Of a stretch of DNA of 9,147 nucleotides, positions 1 to 5,608 are shown piece after piece. The DNA is from Bacteroidales bacterium UBA3389 (GTDB taxonomy: Bacteria; Bacteroidota; Bacteroidia; Bacteroidales; P3). Below the pieces are notes generated by a model. It worked only from the letters and a program-made list of their open reading frames with translations. It was not told the origin of the DNA and did not search any database. The stretch spans positions 1-9,147 of the forward strand of contig DEPP01000128.1 in NCBI GenBank assembly GCA_002358835.1, written 5' to 3'. A program made the position numbers and the translations under genes. The first letter of the stretch is position 1. Every line of letters begins with the position of its first letter.

Positions 1-318
1 GGCAGGCACAAAATCGGTGCTATTGTATCCTCCGTAAAATCTGTCTCTGCTAACTTCTCCAAGCAATACCGTAACAGGTACATCGGTCAAAGCGTTAATG
101 AAATCCACTTCATAGCTTATCGAAGTAATCGTTCCGGGAATCAATTCCTCCGCAAGATAAATTGTTTGATCGTAGGAATAAGGTTCATAGAAACTGAAAG
201 GCAAATAATCCGTAAACGTAGTTTCGCCTTCCCCTACGAGAATCTCTGTTTGGGCTTTTCCAAACCAAGTGACAAAGAACATTGCCACCAATAAACATGC
301 AATTCTTTTCATTTTCAT
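1..318 (-). CDS. Exported surface protein, N-terminal part only (runs off left edge)
   Basis: The minus-strand frame is open from an ATG at 318 to the left edge, giving 106 residues without a stop. It begins with a lysine/arginine-rich start (MKMKRIACLL) and a hydrophobic stretch ending near residue 23 (FGKAQ), a typical signal peptide. What follows (about residues 28-75) is rich in Thr, Tyr, Phe and Asp and predicts beta strands, with a 'YSYDQTIYLAEEL' and 'GTITSISYE' pattern. From memory, this resembles the N-terminal region of secreted surface proteins in Bacteroidota, many of them exported by the type IX system. The C-terminal sorting signal that would prove that route lies outside the window. 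A second ATG at 312 (MKRIAC) is an equally reasonable start. The exact function (adhesin, peptidase or other) cannot be told from this fragment. Confidence 0.72.
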   Translation of the reverse strand, partial: MKMKRIACLLVAMFFVTWFGKAQTEILVGEGETTFTDYLPFSFYEPYSYDQTIYLAEELIPGTITSISYEVDFINALTDVPVTVLLGEVSRDRFYGGYNSTDFVPA

Positions 319-344
319 TTTATTAAACTTAAAATTTTAGCGTG

Positions 345-378
345 CAAAGGTACGACATTTTTTCATATCTCTTACAAT
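345..378 (-). promoter_or_regulatory. Bacteroidota-type promoter for the exported protein gene
   Basis: On the minus strand 345-352 reads TACCTTTG, an exact match to the TAnnTTTG -7 box of the Bacteroidota primary sigma factor. A weaker -33 box, ATTG, is at 375-378, with a 22-bp gap, slightly longer than the usual 19 or so. The predicted transcript would start near 338 and leave a leader of about 20 nt before the ATG at 318. This is motif matching only. Confidence 0.55.
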
Positions 379-600
379 GTGATAGACACACAATAGTTAT
401 GTTGTAGTTTTTTTACAATCAATTTATCCGAAAATCATCTTTAACCCCATTCCGGTTAGCTTTCAAACCTACTCTCTGAAGTTTTTGAAATATTAACAAA
501 TATTTTAACTTTTCTTTAATCACGTGTTTTTGGTCGGTATCTTAATTAGAAAACTCAAATTCGATATTCAGATGCACCGAAACAAAGAACAGAACAAACA

Positions 601-676
601 AAACTGCGTTTTAATTTTCCAAAACGCTGTTTCATTACTCTCAAATGCAAGAGAAAATCAGCTCAAAACGCAGTTT
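601..676. repeat. Structured inverted repeat, possible genomic repeat or small RNA
   Basis: AAACTGCGTTTT at 601-612 is the exact reverse complement of AAAACGCAGTTT at 665-676. Inside lie a near copy, AAAACGCTGTTT (621-632), and further complementary parts: GCTGTTT at 626-632 can pair with AAA plus CAGC at 655-662 (one bulged T), and TCTC at 639-642 with GAGA at 651-654 around an 8-nt loop. Together these make a nested 76-nt hairpin. It is not followed by a clean T run on either strand, so an intrinsic terminator is unlikely. It sits more than 200 bp from either neighbouring gene. Its nature (interspersed repeat, mobile-element remnant, structured RNA) is not known. Confidence 0.55.
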
Positions 677-933
677 GAATTATTCAAATCAGTAAAAAGA
701 AAACACAACTTATTGATTTAGCGGCTAATATTCAAACAATCAAATACTACATAATTGAGACAACAGTCGCTTTTGCCAACAAATTTGCGATTCTCCAAGT
801 TAAGAAAAATTAAAAGCAAATATTAAAAGATGTTAAAAGCAAAGAGTTCCCTGCAAAGAAAATAAGCATCGCGGTTTTAGGCACTCAACGAATTTCAAAT
901 ATCAACACGGATTTCTAAAACAATTTTTGTTCA

Positions 934-970
934 CTACCAAATCATTCATTGCTCATTGTCGATTTGGTAG
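934..970 (-). terminator. Possible weak terminator or 3' hairpin after trmN6
   Basis: CTACCAAATC (934-943) and GATTTGGTAG (961-970) are perfect 10-bp inverted repeats around a 17-nt loop, starting 9 nt past the trmN6 stop codon. On the minus-strand transcript the stem is followed by TGAACAAAAATTG, which lacks a U tract. It fits an RNA 3'-end stabilising hairpin or a weak terminator better than a canonical intrinsic terminator. Confidence 0.4.
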
Positions 971-978
971 AAACAAGA

Positions 979-1692
979 CTATAACAATATATCCGCAACC
1001 ATAGTCTTGTATTGAGTCGTATAATCGTTATCTTGATTTCGAAGTATCAGTCTTTCGACTTCAATGTTTTTTGTCTCGAAAGGTCTGTACGTTACAATCA
1101 TTCTTTCGATTGCTTTATCCGATTTGGAATGAACTTCGATTTGTCTTGACGGATAAATGCCATGATTTTTGAATAATTGAATCGTTTGCAGGGTTTGTTC
1201 GTATGGAAGAATAATCGTTATGAAAGCATCCGGAGTTGCAAGGATTGCGATATTTGAAACAAGTTCTTCAAAAGGCAGACTTTTGTTATGTCGAGCCATA
1301 TTGCGAGCCTTTCCCTTTGCACTCAGACTATTGACAAAGTAAGGTGGGTTGCTGACTATGCAATCGTACTTTGCATGATTTTCTTTGTTGTTTGCGAATT
1401 CCTGTAAACCGATATTAATCGCCTGCATCCTTTCGCAGAACGGTCCACAAGAGAAATTGCTTGATGCTTGTGCGATGCTTTGTGAATCGATATCGATTGC
1501 AGTAATATCTGCATTGCAATTATATTGTGCCATTATCATTGCGACAACTCCACAACCTGTTCCTATATCCAGAATCCTCCTTGCATTTGTTTTAGGTGCG
1601 GAGGCGGAAAGCAGAATCGCATCTGTACCGATTTTCATTGAGGATTGACTGTGATTTAGCGAAAATTTCTTAAATCTGAATTCAAACTCCAT
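979..1692 (-). CDS. trmN6: tRNA1(Val) (adenine(37)-N6)-methyltransferase
   Basis: This is a cytosolic SAM-dependent methyltransferase of the YfiC/TrmN6 type that makes N6-methyladenosine at position 37 of tRNA1(Val). Counting from the ATG at 1692 (237 residues), the start FRFKKFSLNHSQSSMKIGTD (residues 5-24) matches the family N-terminus. LDIGTGCG at 41-48 is the SAM-binding glycine loop (motif I), an acidic AIDID lies at 65-69, and NPPYF at 115-119 is the catalytic motif of N6-adenine methyltransferases. A start 42 bases further upstream (1734) is open, but it would place the gene start inside the 1705-1741 terminator and add a non-family extension, so 1692 is preferred. The stop is TAG. The terminator just upstream isolates it from the exbD genes; I saw no clear promoter in the short gap, so transcription may come from readthrough. 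The family is clear; the exact tRNA target is inferred. Confidence 0.9.
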   Translation of the reverse strand: MEFEFRFKKFSLNHSQSSMKIGTDAILLSASAPKTNARRILDIGTGCGVVAMIMAQYNCNADITAIDIDSQSIAQASSNFSCGPFCERMQAINIGLQEFANNKENHAKYDCIVSNPPYFVNSLSAKGKARNMARHNKSLPFEELVSNIAILATPDAFITIILPYEQTLQTIQLFKNHGIYPSRQIEVHSKSDKAIERMIVTYRPFETKNIEVERLILRNQDNDYTTQYKTMVADILL

Positions 1693-1704
1693 AGAAATGA
1701 AATC

Positions 1705-1741
1705 AAAAAAGAGTTGCTTGAAAGAATCAAGCAACTCTTTT
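1705..1741 (-). terminator. Strong intrinsic terminator of the exbB-exbD operon
   Basis: A perfect 14-bp stem joins 1707-1720 and 1728-1741 around a 7-nt loop (AAAGAAT on the plus strand). It begins 20 nt past the stop codon of the last exbD. On the minus strand the stem runs into TTTTTT (1705-1710). The flanking A run on the other side could also make it work on the plus strand. It lies between exbD and trmN6 and separates the two transcription units. Confidence 0.88.
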
Positions 1742-1761
1742 GCTATCTAAAATCTCAAAGA

Positions 1762-2232
1762 TTAATACGTATCTTTTACTCTTCGAGATGCAGCATACAT
1801 TATTCTTAACGCACCTGCTTTTCTTAGTTCTTGTTTTACATCCGTCACATCTCCCATCTTAACTTCTTTATCGCACTTGATGGTAGTTGTTAGGAAAGGT
1901 TTATCTTCTTCAGCTCGAGCGGCTCTTTCTGCTTCTACGAAAGAAACTATATCTCCCAACTCACCAAATTGATCATTCAATTGGAAACGTGTAGCTGATC
2001 CGAATTTACGCTCTTCAATCGGTACTCCTATGTAAATATAGCTCACAAGAGACTTCTTTTCCAACTTCTGGATTTCCGATGCCTGCGGAACATTAACCTT
2101 AACCATAAGAGAACTTTCACGCATTGTCGTAATAACCATGAAGAAAAAGATAAGCATGAAGATGATATCTGACATGGAACCCATGTTCATTTCAGGAAGT
2201 TCTCCAGATCCTTTTTGTTTAAATTTAGCCAT
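1762..2232 (-). CDS. exbD: ExbD/TolR-family biopolymer transport protein (second copy)
   Basis: The protein has 156 residues, close to the usual ExbD length. A basic cytoplasmic start (residues 1-12) leads into MNMGSMSDIIFMLIFFFMVI, where Asp22 corresponds to the single membrane-embedded Asp that carries protons in ExbD and TolR. One helix (about 22-37) is followed by a periplasmic domain, which ends with a conserved-looking segment (DVKQELRKAG then MYAASRR). It should work with ExbB in the inner membrane to turn proton flow into work on an envelope partner. It is the last gene of the four-gene operon; its ATG overlaps the stop of the preceding exbD by one base (TAATG), suggesting translational coupling, and a good Shine-Dalgarno lies upstream. 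It is clearly diverged from the first ExbD, so the two probably form a mixed motor or serve different roles. The partner is unknown. Confidence 0.9.
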   Translation of the reverse strand: MAKFKQKGSGELPEMNMGSMSDIIFMLIFFFMVITTMRESSLMVKVNVPQASEIQKLEKKSLVSYIYIGVPIEERKFGSATRFQLNDQFGELGDIVSFVEAERAARAEEDKPFLTTTIKCDKEVKMGDVTDVKQELRKAGALRIMYAASRRVKDTY

Positions 2233-2813
2233 TACTTCTGTCCTCCTATGTTTTTAGGTTCTGCTTCTGAAATGGCAATTGGAATCGCTTTGTCTATTGC
2301 TTCTCTTTGCATTGAAGAACAATCAACGTATGCCTTTCCGAATTTGGTCTTTGCCATTTCGTCTCTAAGTTCACTTACCGCTGCAGTCAATTCGTTTTGT
2401 ACCATTAAGTACATTTCATACGAAGTTCCACGGTCATTTTGTAAAGAGATAACTCCTTTAGACACCTCTACTGTTCCTAACAAAGGTATTTCCTTTGTCA
2501 TTTTTTCAGGTAGGTTCGCCAAGTTCTCTGGGTTTGCTAAGAATTCTTTCGCTCTTTCTTTCAAGTTGTTAATTTCTCCTAGCTCTCCATTGAAAAGAAG
2601 TTTATCATCTTTGTTTACTAACACAACGAATGTGTTTCTTCTATGGATATCCGGTGGTTTAACGTTCGGATCCGATGGTGGCGGCAAACGTCTTTGGATA
2701 CCCATATCAGTGTTGATTGAAGACACCAACAAGAAGAAGGTAAGCAACAAAAACGATATGTCGGACATCGACGAAGCGTTAAGACCGGGTAGCTTCTTTT
2801 TGTTTCTTGCCAT
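2232..2813 (-). CDS. exbD: ExbD/TolR-family biopolymer transport protein (first copy)
   Basis: This 193-residue ExbD homologue is somewhat longer than the roughly 140-residue classical ExbD. A basic start (MARNKKKLPGL) precedes SSMSDISFLLLTFFLLVSSI, a single transmembrane helix (about 17-34) with the proton-carrying Asp at residue 18. A proline-rich linker (RRLPPPSDPNVKPP, 41-54) leads to the periplasmic domain, which contains 'NDRGTSYEMYLMVQNEL' at 126-142, a pattern I associate with Bacteroidota ExbD proteins. The extra length lies mainly in a segment around residues 80-118. The start is supported by an AGGAG six bases upstream; the gap from the preceding small membrane gene is 9 bp, and the stop overlaps the next exbD start by one base. 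Role: the stator-like partner of ExbB in a proton-driven envelope motor. Confidence 0.9.
   Translation of the reverse strand: MARNKKKLPGLNASSMSDISFLLLTFFLLVSSINTDMGIQRRLPPPSDPNVKPPDIHRRNTFVVLVNKDDKLLFNGELGEINNLKERAKEFLANPENLANLPEKMTKEIPLLGTVEVSKGVISLQNDRGTSYEMYLMVQNELTAAVSELRDEMAKTKFGKAYVDCSSMQREAIDKAIPIAISEAEPKNIGGQK
2242..2247 (-). promoter_or_regulatory. Shine-Dalgarno of the second exbD
   Basis: The minus strand reads AGGAGG nine bases before the ATG at 2232. It lies within the end of the preceding exbD, so ribosomes could re-initiate there. Strong Shine-Dalgarno sequences are uncommon in Bacteroidota, which makes three in this operon notable. Confidence 0.65.
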
Positions 2814-2819
2814 AATAAT

Positions 2820-2824
2820 CTCCT
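2820..2824 (-). promoter_or_regulatory. Shine-Dalgarno of the first exbD
   Basis: AGGAG on the minus strand lies six bases before the ATG at 2813 and overlaps the TAG stop (2823-2825) of the upstream membrane protein gene. It supports the chosen start. Confidence 0.6.
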
Positions 2825-3293
2825 ATTTTATTTTTTTGGAAATTTCTGCGAATAAAACAGATACTATTACTCCTGCAAACAAGATATAAACAGTGTACAT
2901 GCAAGCTCCTATAAACTTAGAACTTGAATAGTCTGAACCTGTCTTTTCAAATATCTCCTTAGGAATATCTGTTCCTGAAGAAAGTAAATAAGAAACTACA
3001 AATACGACTACTAATGCCACTACTGCTATTATTATACCCATTTGTTTCTTAGGGTCTTCTATCAAACCCTTTATTATTTGTGATAATGCGAATCCTAAAG
3101 CAACCACAATACTTGCTACAGCCAAACCTAGAACACTCCAATATGCTACATTCCATGCTAACATTGCTGATGATTGTTCATCTATCGGCTTAGCAGAATC
3201 AAACAATACTCCGTAAGCTACTGCACATATAGATGCAATAACGCCTATGACTATTGCGATTATCCAATATACTTTTCTAAAATCTTTTTTCAT
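2823..3293 (-). CDS. Small four-helix membrane protein of the exbB-exbD operon, function unknown
   Basis: I do not recognise a named family. The product has 156 residues, a basic start (MKKDFRK) and four predicted membrane helices at about 10-31, 46-70, 86-105 and 127-149. Short loops carry charges (KGLIEDPKKQ at 75-84), there is a Ser/Thr/Gly-rich loop at 105-126, and the tail is basic (SKKIK). Basic residues at both ends and in the middle loop place N- and C-termini inside by the positive-inside rule. It is not a second ExbB: no GTV-type motif or large cytoplasmic domain is present. From memory, a similar small membrane gene commonly sits between exbB and two exbD genes in Bacteroidota, so it is probably an accessory part of the motor; that role is inferred from position only. 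It has the best ribosome binding site of the operon. Confidence 0.8.
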   Translation of the reverse strand: MKKDFRKVYWIIAIVIGVIASICAVAYGVLFDSAKPIDEQSSAMLAWNVAYWSVLGLAVASIVVALGFALSQIIKGLIEDPKKQMGIIIAVVALVVVFVVSYLLSSGTDIPKEIFEKTGSDYSSSKFIGACMYTVYILFAGVIVSVLFAEISKKIK

Positions 3294-3297
3294 TTTT

Positions 3298-3304
3298 CCT
3301 CCTT
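3298..3304 (-). promoter_or_regulatory. Strong Shine-Dalgarno of the four-helix membrane gene
   Basis: The minus strand reads AAGGAGG four bases before the ATG at 3293, a near-perfect anti-SD match. It fixes the start of this gene. The spacing is slightly tight. Confidence 0.65.
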
Positions 3305-3310
3305 GGTTTT

Positions 3311-3371
3311 AAAAGTAATTACTTTGTTTACCTAATTTTCATAGGTTCAATATCCGTGATAAATTACTTTT
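3311..3371 (-). promoter_or_regulatory. Hairpin between exbB and the membrane protein gene
   Basis: AAAAGTAATT (3311-3320) and AATTACTTTT (3362-3371) are perfect 10-bp inverted repeats around a 41-nt spacer; the second arm covers the exbB stop codon. Nested inside is a 5-bp stem, ACCTA (3330-3334) with TAGGT (3342-3346). The first arm also belongs to a 14-bp palindrome, AAAGTAATTACTTT (3312-3325). On the transcript it could act as a processing site or partial terminator that makes exbB more abundant than the downstream genes, consistent with ExbB outnumbering ExbD in known motors. That role is inferred. Confidence 0.4.
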
Positions 3372-4173
3372 GTCTGTTTTTTACCAAGATGTCCATGAAT
3401 GAAATTGAAGCGTCTTCCATTGTAGCAACCAAACCTTCGATCTTAGACAATAGGTAGTTGTAGCAAATTTGAAGAGCTAACGCTGTGATCAAACCAAATA
3501 CTGTTGTCAAAAGAGCCACCTTCATACCACCAGCAACAACTGTTGGAGAAATGTCACCTGCTTTTTCAATATCGTCGAACGCTTGAACCATACCAATAAC
3601 TGTTCCCAAGAATCCGAATGATGGAGCGATAGCGATAAACAATGAAATCCAAACCATGTTGCTTTCCAATCTTGCCATTTGTACTCCACCGTAAGAAGTC
3701 AATGCTTTTTCTACATCTTCCAATCCATTGTCCAATCTATCCAATCCTTGGTAGAAGATAGAAGCTACCGGACCTCTTGTATCTCTACAAACATTCTTAG
3801 CTCCTTCAACATCACCTTTAACGATGCAATCTTCAACTCTCTTCAATAGTTTATCTGCATTTGTTGTTGCAAGGTTTAGATAAAGAATACGTTCGATAAC
3901 CAAAGCCAATCCCAATATCAAACATATCAAGATTGGAGTCATCCAACCAACTCCACCCTCAATATACTTTGTCTTCAATGCTTGGTGGAATGATTTTTCT
4001 TCAGCAGGTGCAGCTACCTCTTCTACGGTAGCAGATTGTTCTACTGCTGTTTCAGTATTACTTGAAACTGTTGTTTCAGTCTCTGTAGCTTGTTGATCTT
4101 GTGCAAAAGCTACGTTTGATAAACCTAATGTCAATAACATAACTATTGACAAATACGCACATACTTTTTTCAT
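3364..4173 (-). CDS. exbB: ExbB/TolQ/MotA-family proton channel protein with N-terminal extension
   Basis: The 269-residue product carries a signal-peptide-like start (residues 1-25, ending AFAQD) and an acidic Glu/Thr/Ala/Val-rich stretch (26-60). The ExbB core follows: helix 1 at about 77-95, a cytoplasmic domain at 96-172, helix 2 at 174-196 with the family signature GFLGTVIGM (187-195), and helix 3 at about 217-241 (VALLTTVFGLITAL). Thr191 and Thr224 match conserved channel threonines. In my alignment the third-helix Glu of E. coli ExbB (Glu176) is replaced by Val219 next to Lys218. ExbB pentamers surround ExbD helices and use the proton motive force to energise envelope transport. The gene heads an operon with a four-helix protein and two exbD genes, behind a good promoter at 4233-4263. 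No tonB is in the window, so the energised partner is unknown. The start has no Shine-Dalgarno but an A-rich leader. Confidence 0.92.
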   Translation of the reverse strand: MKKVCAYLSIVMLLTLGLSNVAFAQDQQATETETTVSSNTETAVEQSATVEEVAAPAEEKSFHQALKTKYIEGGVGWMTPILICLILGLALVIERILYLNLATTNADKLLKRVEDCIVKGDVEGAKNVCRDTRGPVASIFYQGLDRLDNGLEDVEKALTSYGGVQMARLESNMVWISLFIAIAPSFGFLGTVIGMVQAFDDIEKAGDISPTVVAGGMKVALLTTVFGLITALALQICYNYLLSKIEGLVATMEDASISFMDILVKNRQK

Positions 4174-4232
4174 CGTGTTTTTTTGTTTTATTATTAATTT
4201 ATTAAACTCTTTTCTCCCACTATAGGATTTTG

Positions 4233-4263
4233 CAAATTTACAACCTTATTTTTGAAATACAAT
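4233..4263 (-). promoter_or_regulatory. Bacteroidota-type promoter of the exbB operon
   Basis: The minus strand has TAAATTTG at 4233-4240 (an exact TAnnTTTG -7 box) and ATTG at 4260-4263 as -33 box, separated by 19 bp, the spacing expected for this phylum. Transcription would start near 4226, giving a leader of about 53 nt rich in A and T before the exbB ATG at 4173. Confidence 0.65.
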
Positions 4264-4305
4264 CTTTCTGAGAAAAAAAATCACTTCAAATTTACTTTTC
4301 TTATT

Positions 4306-5604
4306 TTATTTTTCTTCCTCAATATTATCAAAGTCCTCTTTTACAGAGACTAATACTTTATCTATTCTTGTTGAATCCATATCCACTACTTCGAAAATAA
4401 ACCTATCCCATTCTACAATCTCTCCGACTTTAGGTATTATCCCGATTTTAGAAAATAACAATCCACTTATCGTGTTATAATTATTGTCTTGATAAAGACT
4501 CTCCATATCAAAATGACTTAGAAAATCATAAAACGAATATTGTCCTCCAATCAAATAAGTTCCATCATTTCTCTCTATAAATTCATCCTCATCATCCTCT
4601 GTTTCAAACTCTGAAGAGTTTCCTACTAAAGATTCCAAAATATCATTCATCGTTACCATTCCCTCAACCATTCCAAACTCATCTATTATCAATGCATAGT
4701 GAATTTTATTTTCTTTGAATGTTTCCAACGCATCATAAACGCTCACACTTTCATGAAGATATTGGGGGGCTCTCATTACATCCCCAACTTTCATTTTATC
4801 ATCTAACTTGTTAAACAAATCTTTCAAATAAACAATCCCCACAATCTTATCCAGAGTTTTATCAGCTACAGGATATATATAATGAATACGTTTTGATAGT
4901 TTTCGTTTGACATCGCTCAATAAATCATCTATATCAAGCCATTCAAATTCCGTTCTATGAGTCATCAAAGATGCAACATCTCTATCCCCGAGAGAGAACA
5001 CCCTATCCACAATATCTTGCTCCACTTCTTGAATCTCTCCATCTTCTGCACTATCGTTTATTATAGACTTTATTTCTTCCTCAGTCACGGTATTGTTTTG
5101 TTTCTTCAGCCCGAATAAAGATGCCAATGCTTGAGTTGAAACAGATAATAACCAAACGAAAGGATGGAATAATCTAGACAAAAGATTCATCGGTTTTATT
5201 ATTACACCCGATATTTTCTCAGGACTATTCATTCCAAGTTTTTTCGGGAACAACTCTCCCAAAACAAGAGTTACATAAGTTATCGAAATTACAATTATGA
5301 TTCTTGCAACAATTTTAGAATAATACTCATTCAACCCTATACTACTGATAAACACTCCAAGTGGCTTTATTAGGCTTTCTCCCGAATACATACCCGTTAT
5401 CAATCCTACTGCAGTTATCGCAATCTGTACCATAGACAGAAATCTATCTGGGTTTTCTGCAGTTTTGAGTATTTGCTTCGATGTCTTATTTCCTTTTTTT
5501 GCTTCTGCTTCTAACTTGGACTTTCGAGCGGAAACAAGAGATATCTCCGACATTGCAAACAATCCATTTATCAAAATAAGAGCTAATATTATAAGAAGTT
5601 CCAC
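4306..5604 (-). CDS. CNNM/CBS/CorC-domain membrane protein (hemolysin-family, ion transport)
   Basis: The 432-residue protein has the three-part architecture of the CNNM/CorC (TlyC or 'hemolysin') family. A DUF21 membrane domain spans about 1-190 with helices near 2-20, 55-75 and 100-118, and conserved GELFPKKLG at 116-124. A CBS pair lies at about 205-330 (LMTHRTEFEWLD 213-224; VEGMVTMNDILESLVG 313-328), and a CorC/HlyC C-terminal domain at about 345-422. An acidic linker (TEDDEDEF, 335-342) joins the last two. Family members are linked to Mg2+ or Co2+ efflux; a role as a true hemolysin is doubtful. The start is GTG (5602-5604), chosen because MELLIILALILINGLFAMSE fits the family N-terminus. 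It lies 4 bp after the lspA stop, so it is co-transcribed with it. Some Bacteroidota relatives in this family are called gliding protein GldE; this copy cannot be assigned to that role from sequence alone. Confidence 0.9.
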   Translation of the reverse strand: MELLIILALILINGLFAMSEISLVSARKSKLEAEAKKGNKTSKQILKTAENPDRFLSMVQIAITAVGLITGMYSGESLIKPLGVFISSIGLNEYYSKIVARIIIVISITYVTLVLGELFPKKLGMNSPEKISGVIIKPMNLLSRLFHPFVWLLSVSTQALASLFGLKKQNNTVTEEEIKSIINDSAEDGEIQEVEQDIVDRVFSLGDRDVASLMTHRTEFEWLDIDDLLSDVKRKLSKRIHYIYPVADKTLDKIVGIVYLKDLFNKLDDKMKVGDVMRAPQYLHESVSVYDALETFKENKIHYALIIDEFGMVEGMVTMNDILESLVGNSSEFETEDDEDEFIERNDGTYLIGGQYSFYDFLSHFDMESLYQDNNYNTISGLLFSKIGIIPKVGEIVEWDRFIFEVVDMDSTRIDKVLVSVKEDFDNIEEEK

Positions 5605-5608
5605 TTTT

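Larger units (their letters stand above)
379..978. other. Gene-free stretch of about 600 bp
   Basis: No convincing gene was seen on either strand. One short open frame (524-721, plus, GTG start, 65 codons) has no recognisable domain, no start signal and an uneven composition, and it is largely made by the inverted repeat at 601-676. The stretch is strongly AT-rich. It contains that structured repeat, an 11-bp direct repeat TTAAAAGCAAA at 810-820 and 833-843 with a partial third copy between them, and a 10-bp inverted repeat at 934-970 just after trmN6. No exact TAnnTTTG box was noticed between 379 and 978. It may be degraded sequence or hold an unrecognised small RNA. Confidence 0.5.

Noticed and set aside
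524..721. 65-codon open frame on the plus strand
   Set aside because: It starts with GTG, has no start signal, domain or promoter, and its middle is produced by the inverted repeat at 601-676.
767..790. Short inverted repeat TCGC/GCGA in the gene-free stretch
   Set aside because: Only four base pairs with a 16-nt loop; expected by chance.
1385..1648. 87-codon plus-strand open frame
   Set aside because: It is the antisense of the SAM-binding core of trmN6.
1693..1734. Upstream extension of trmN6 by 14 residues
   Set aside because: It would run through the stem of the terminator at 1705-1741 and does not match the family N-terminus.
2215..2889. 224-codon open frame on the plus strand
   Set aside because: It is antisense to the first exbD and the end of the membrane protein gene, whose minus-strand products have clear family motifs; the plus-strand product has none.
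4287..4294. Second TAAATTTG on the minus strand upstream of exbB
   Set aside because: Its nearest -33-like element is about 25 bp away inside the CNNM gene; the copy at 4233-4240 has the correct 19-bp spacing.
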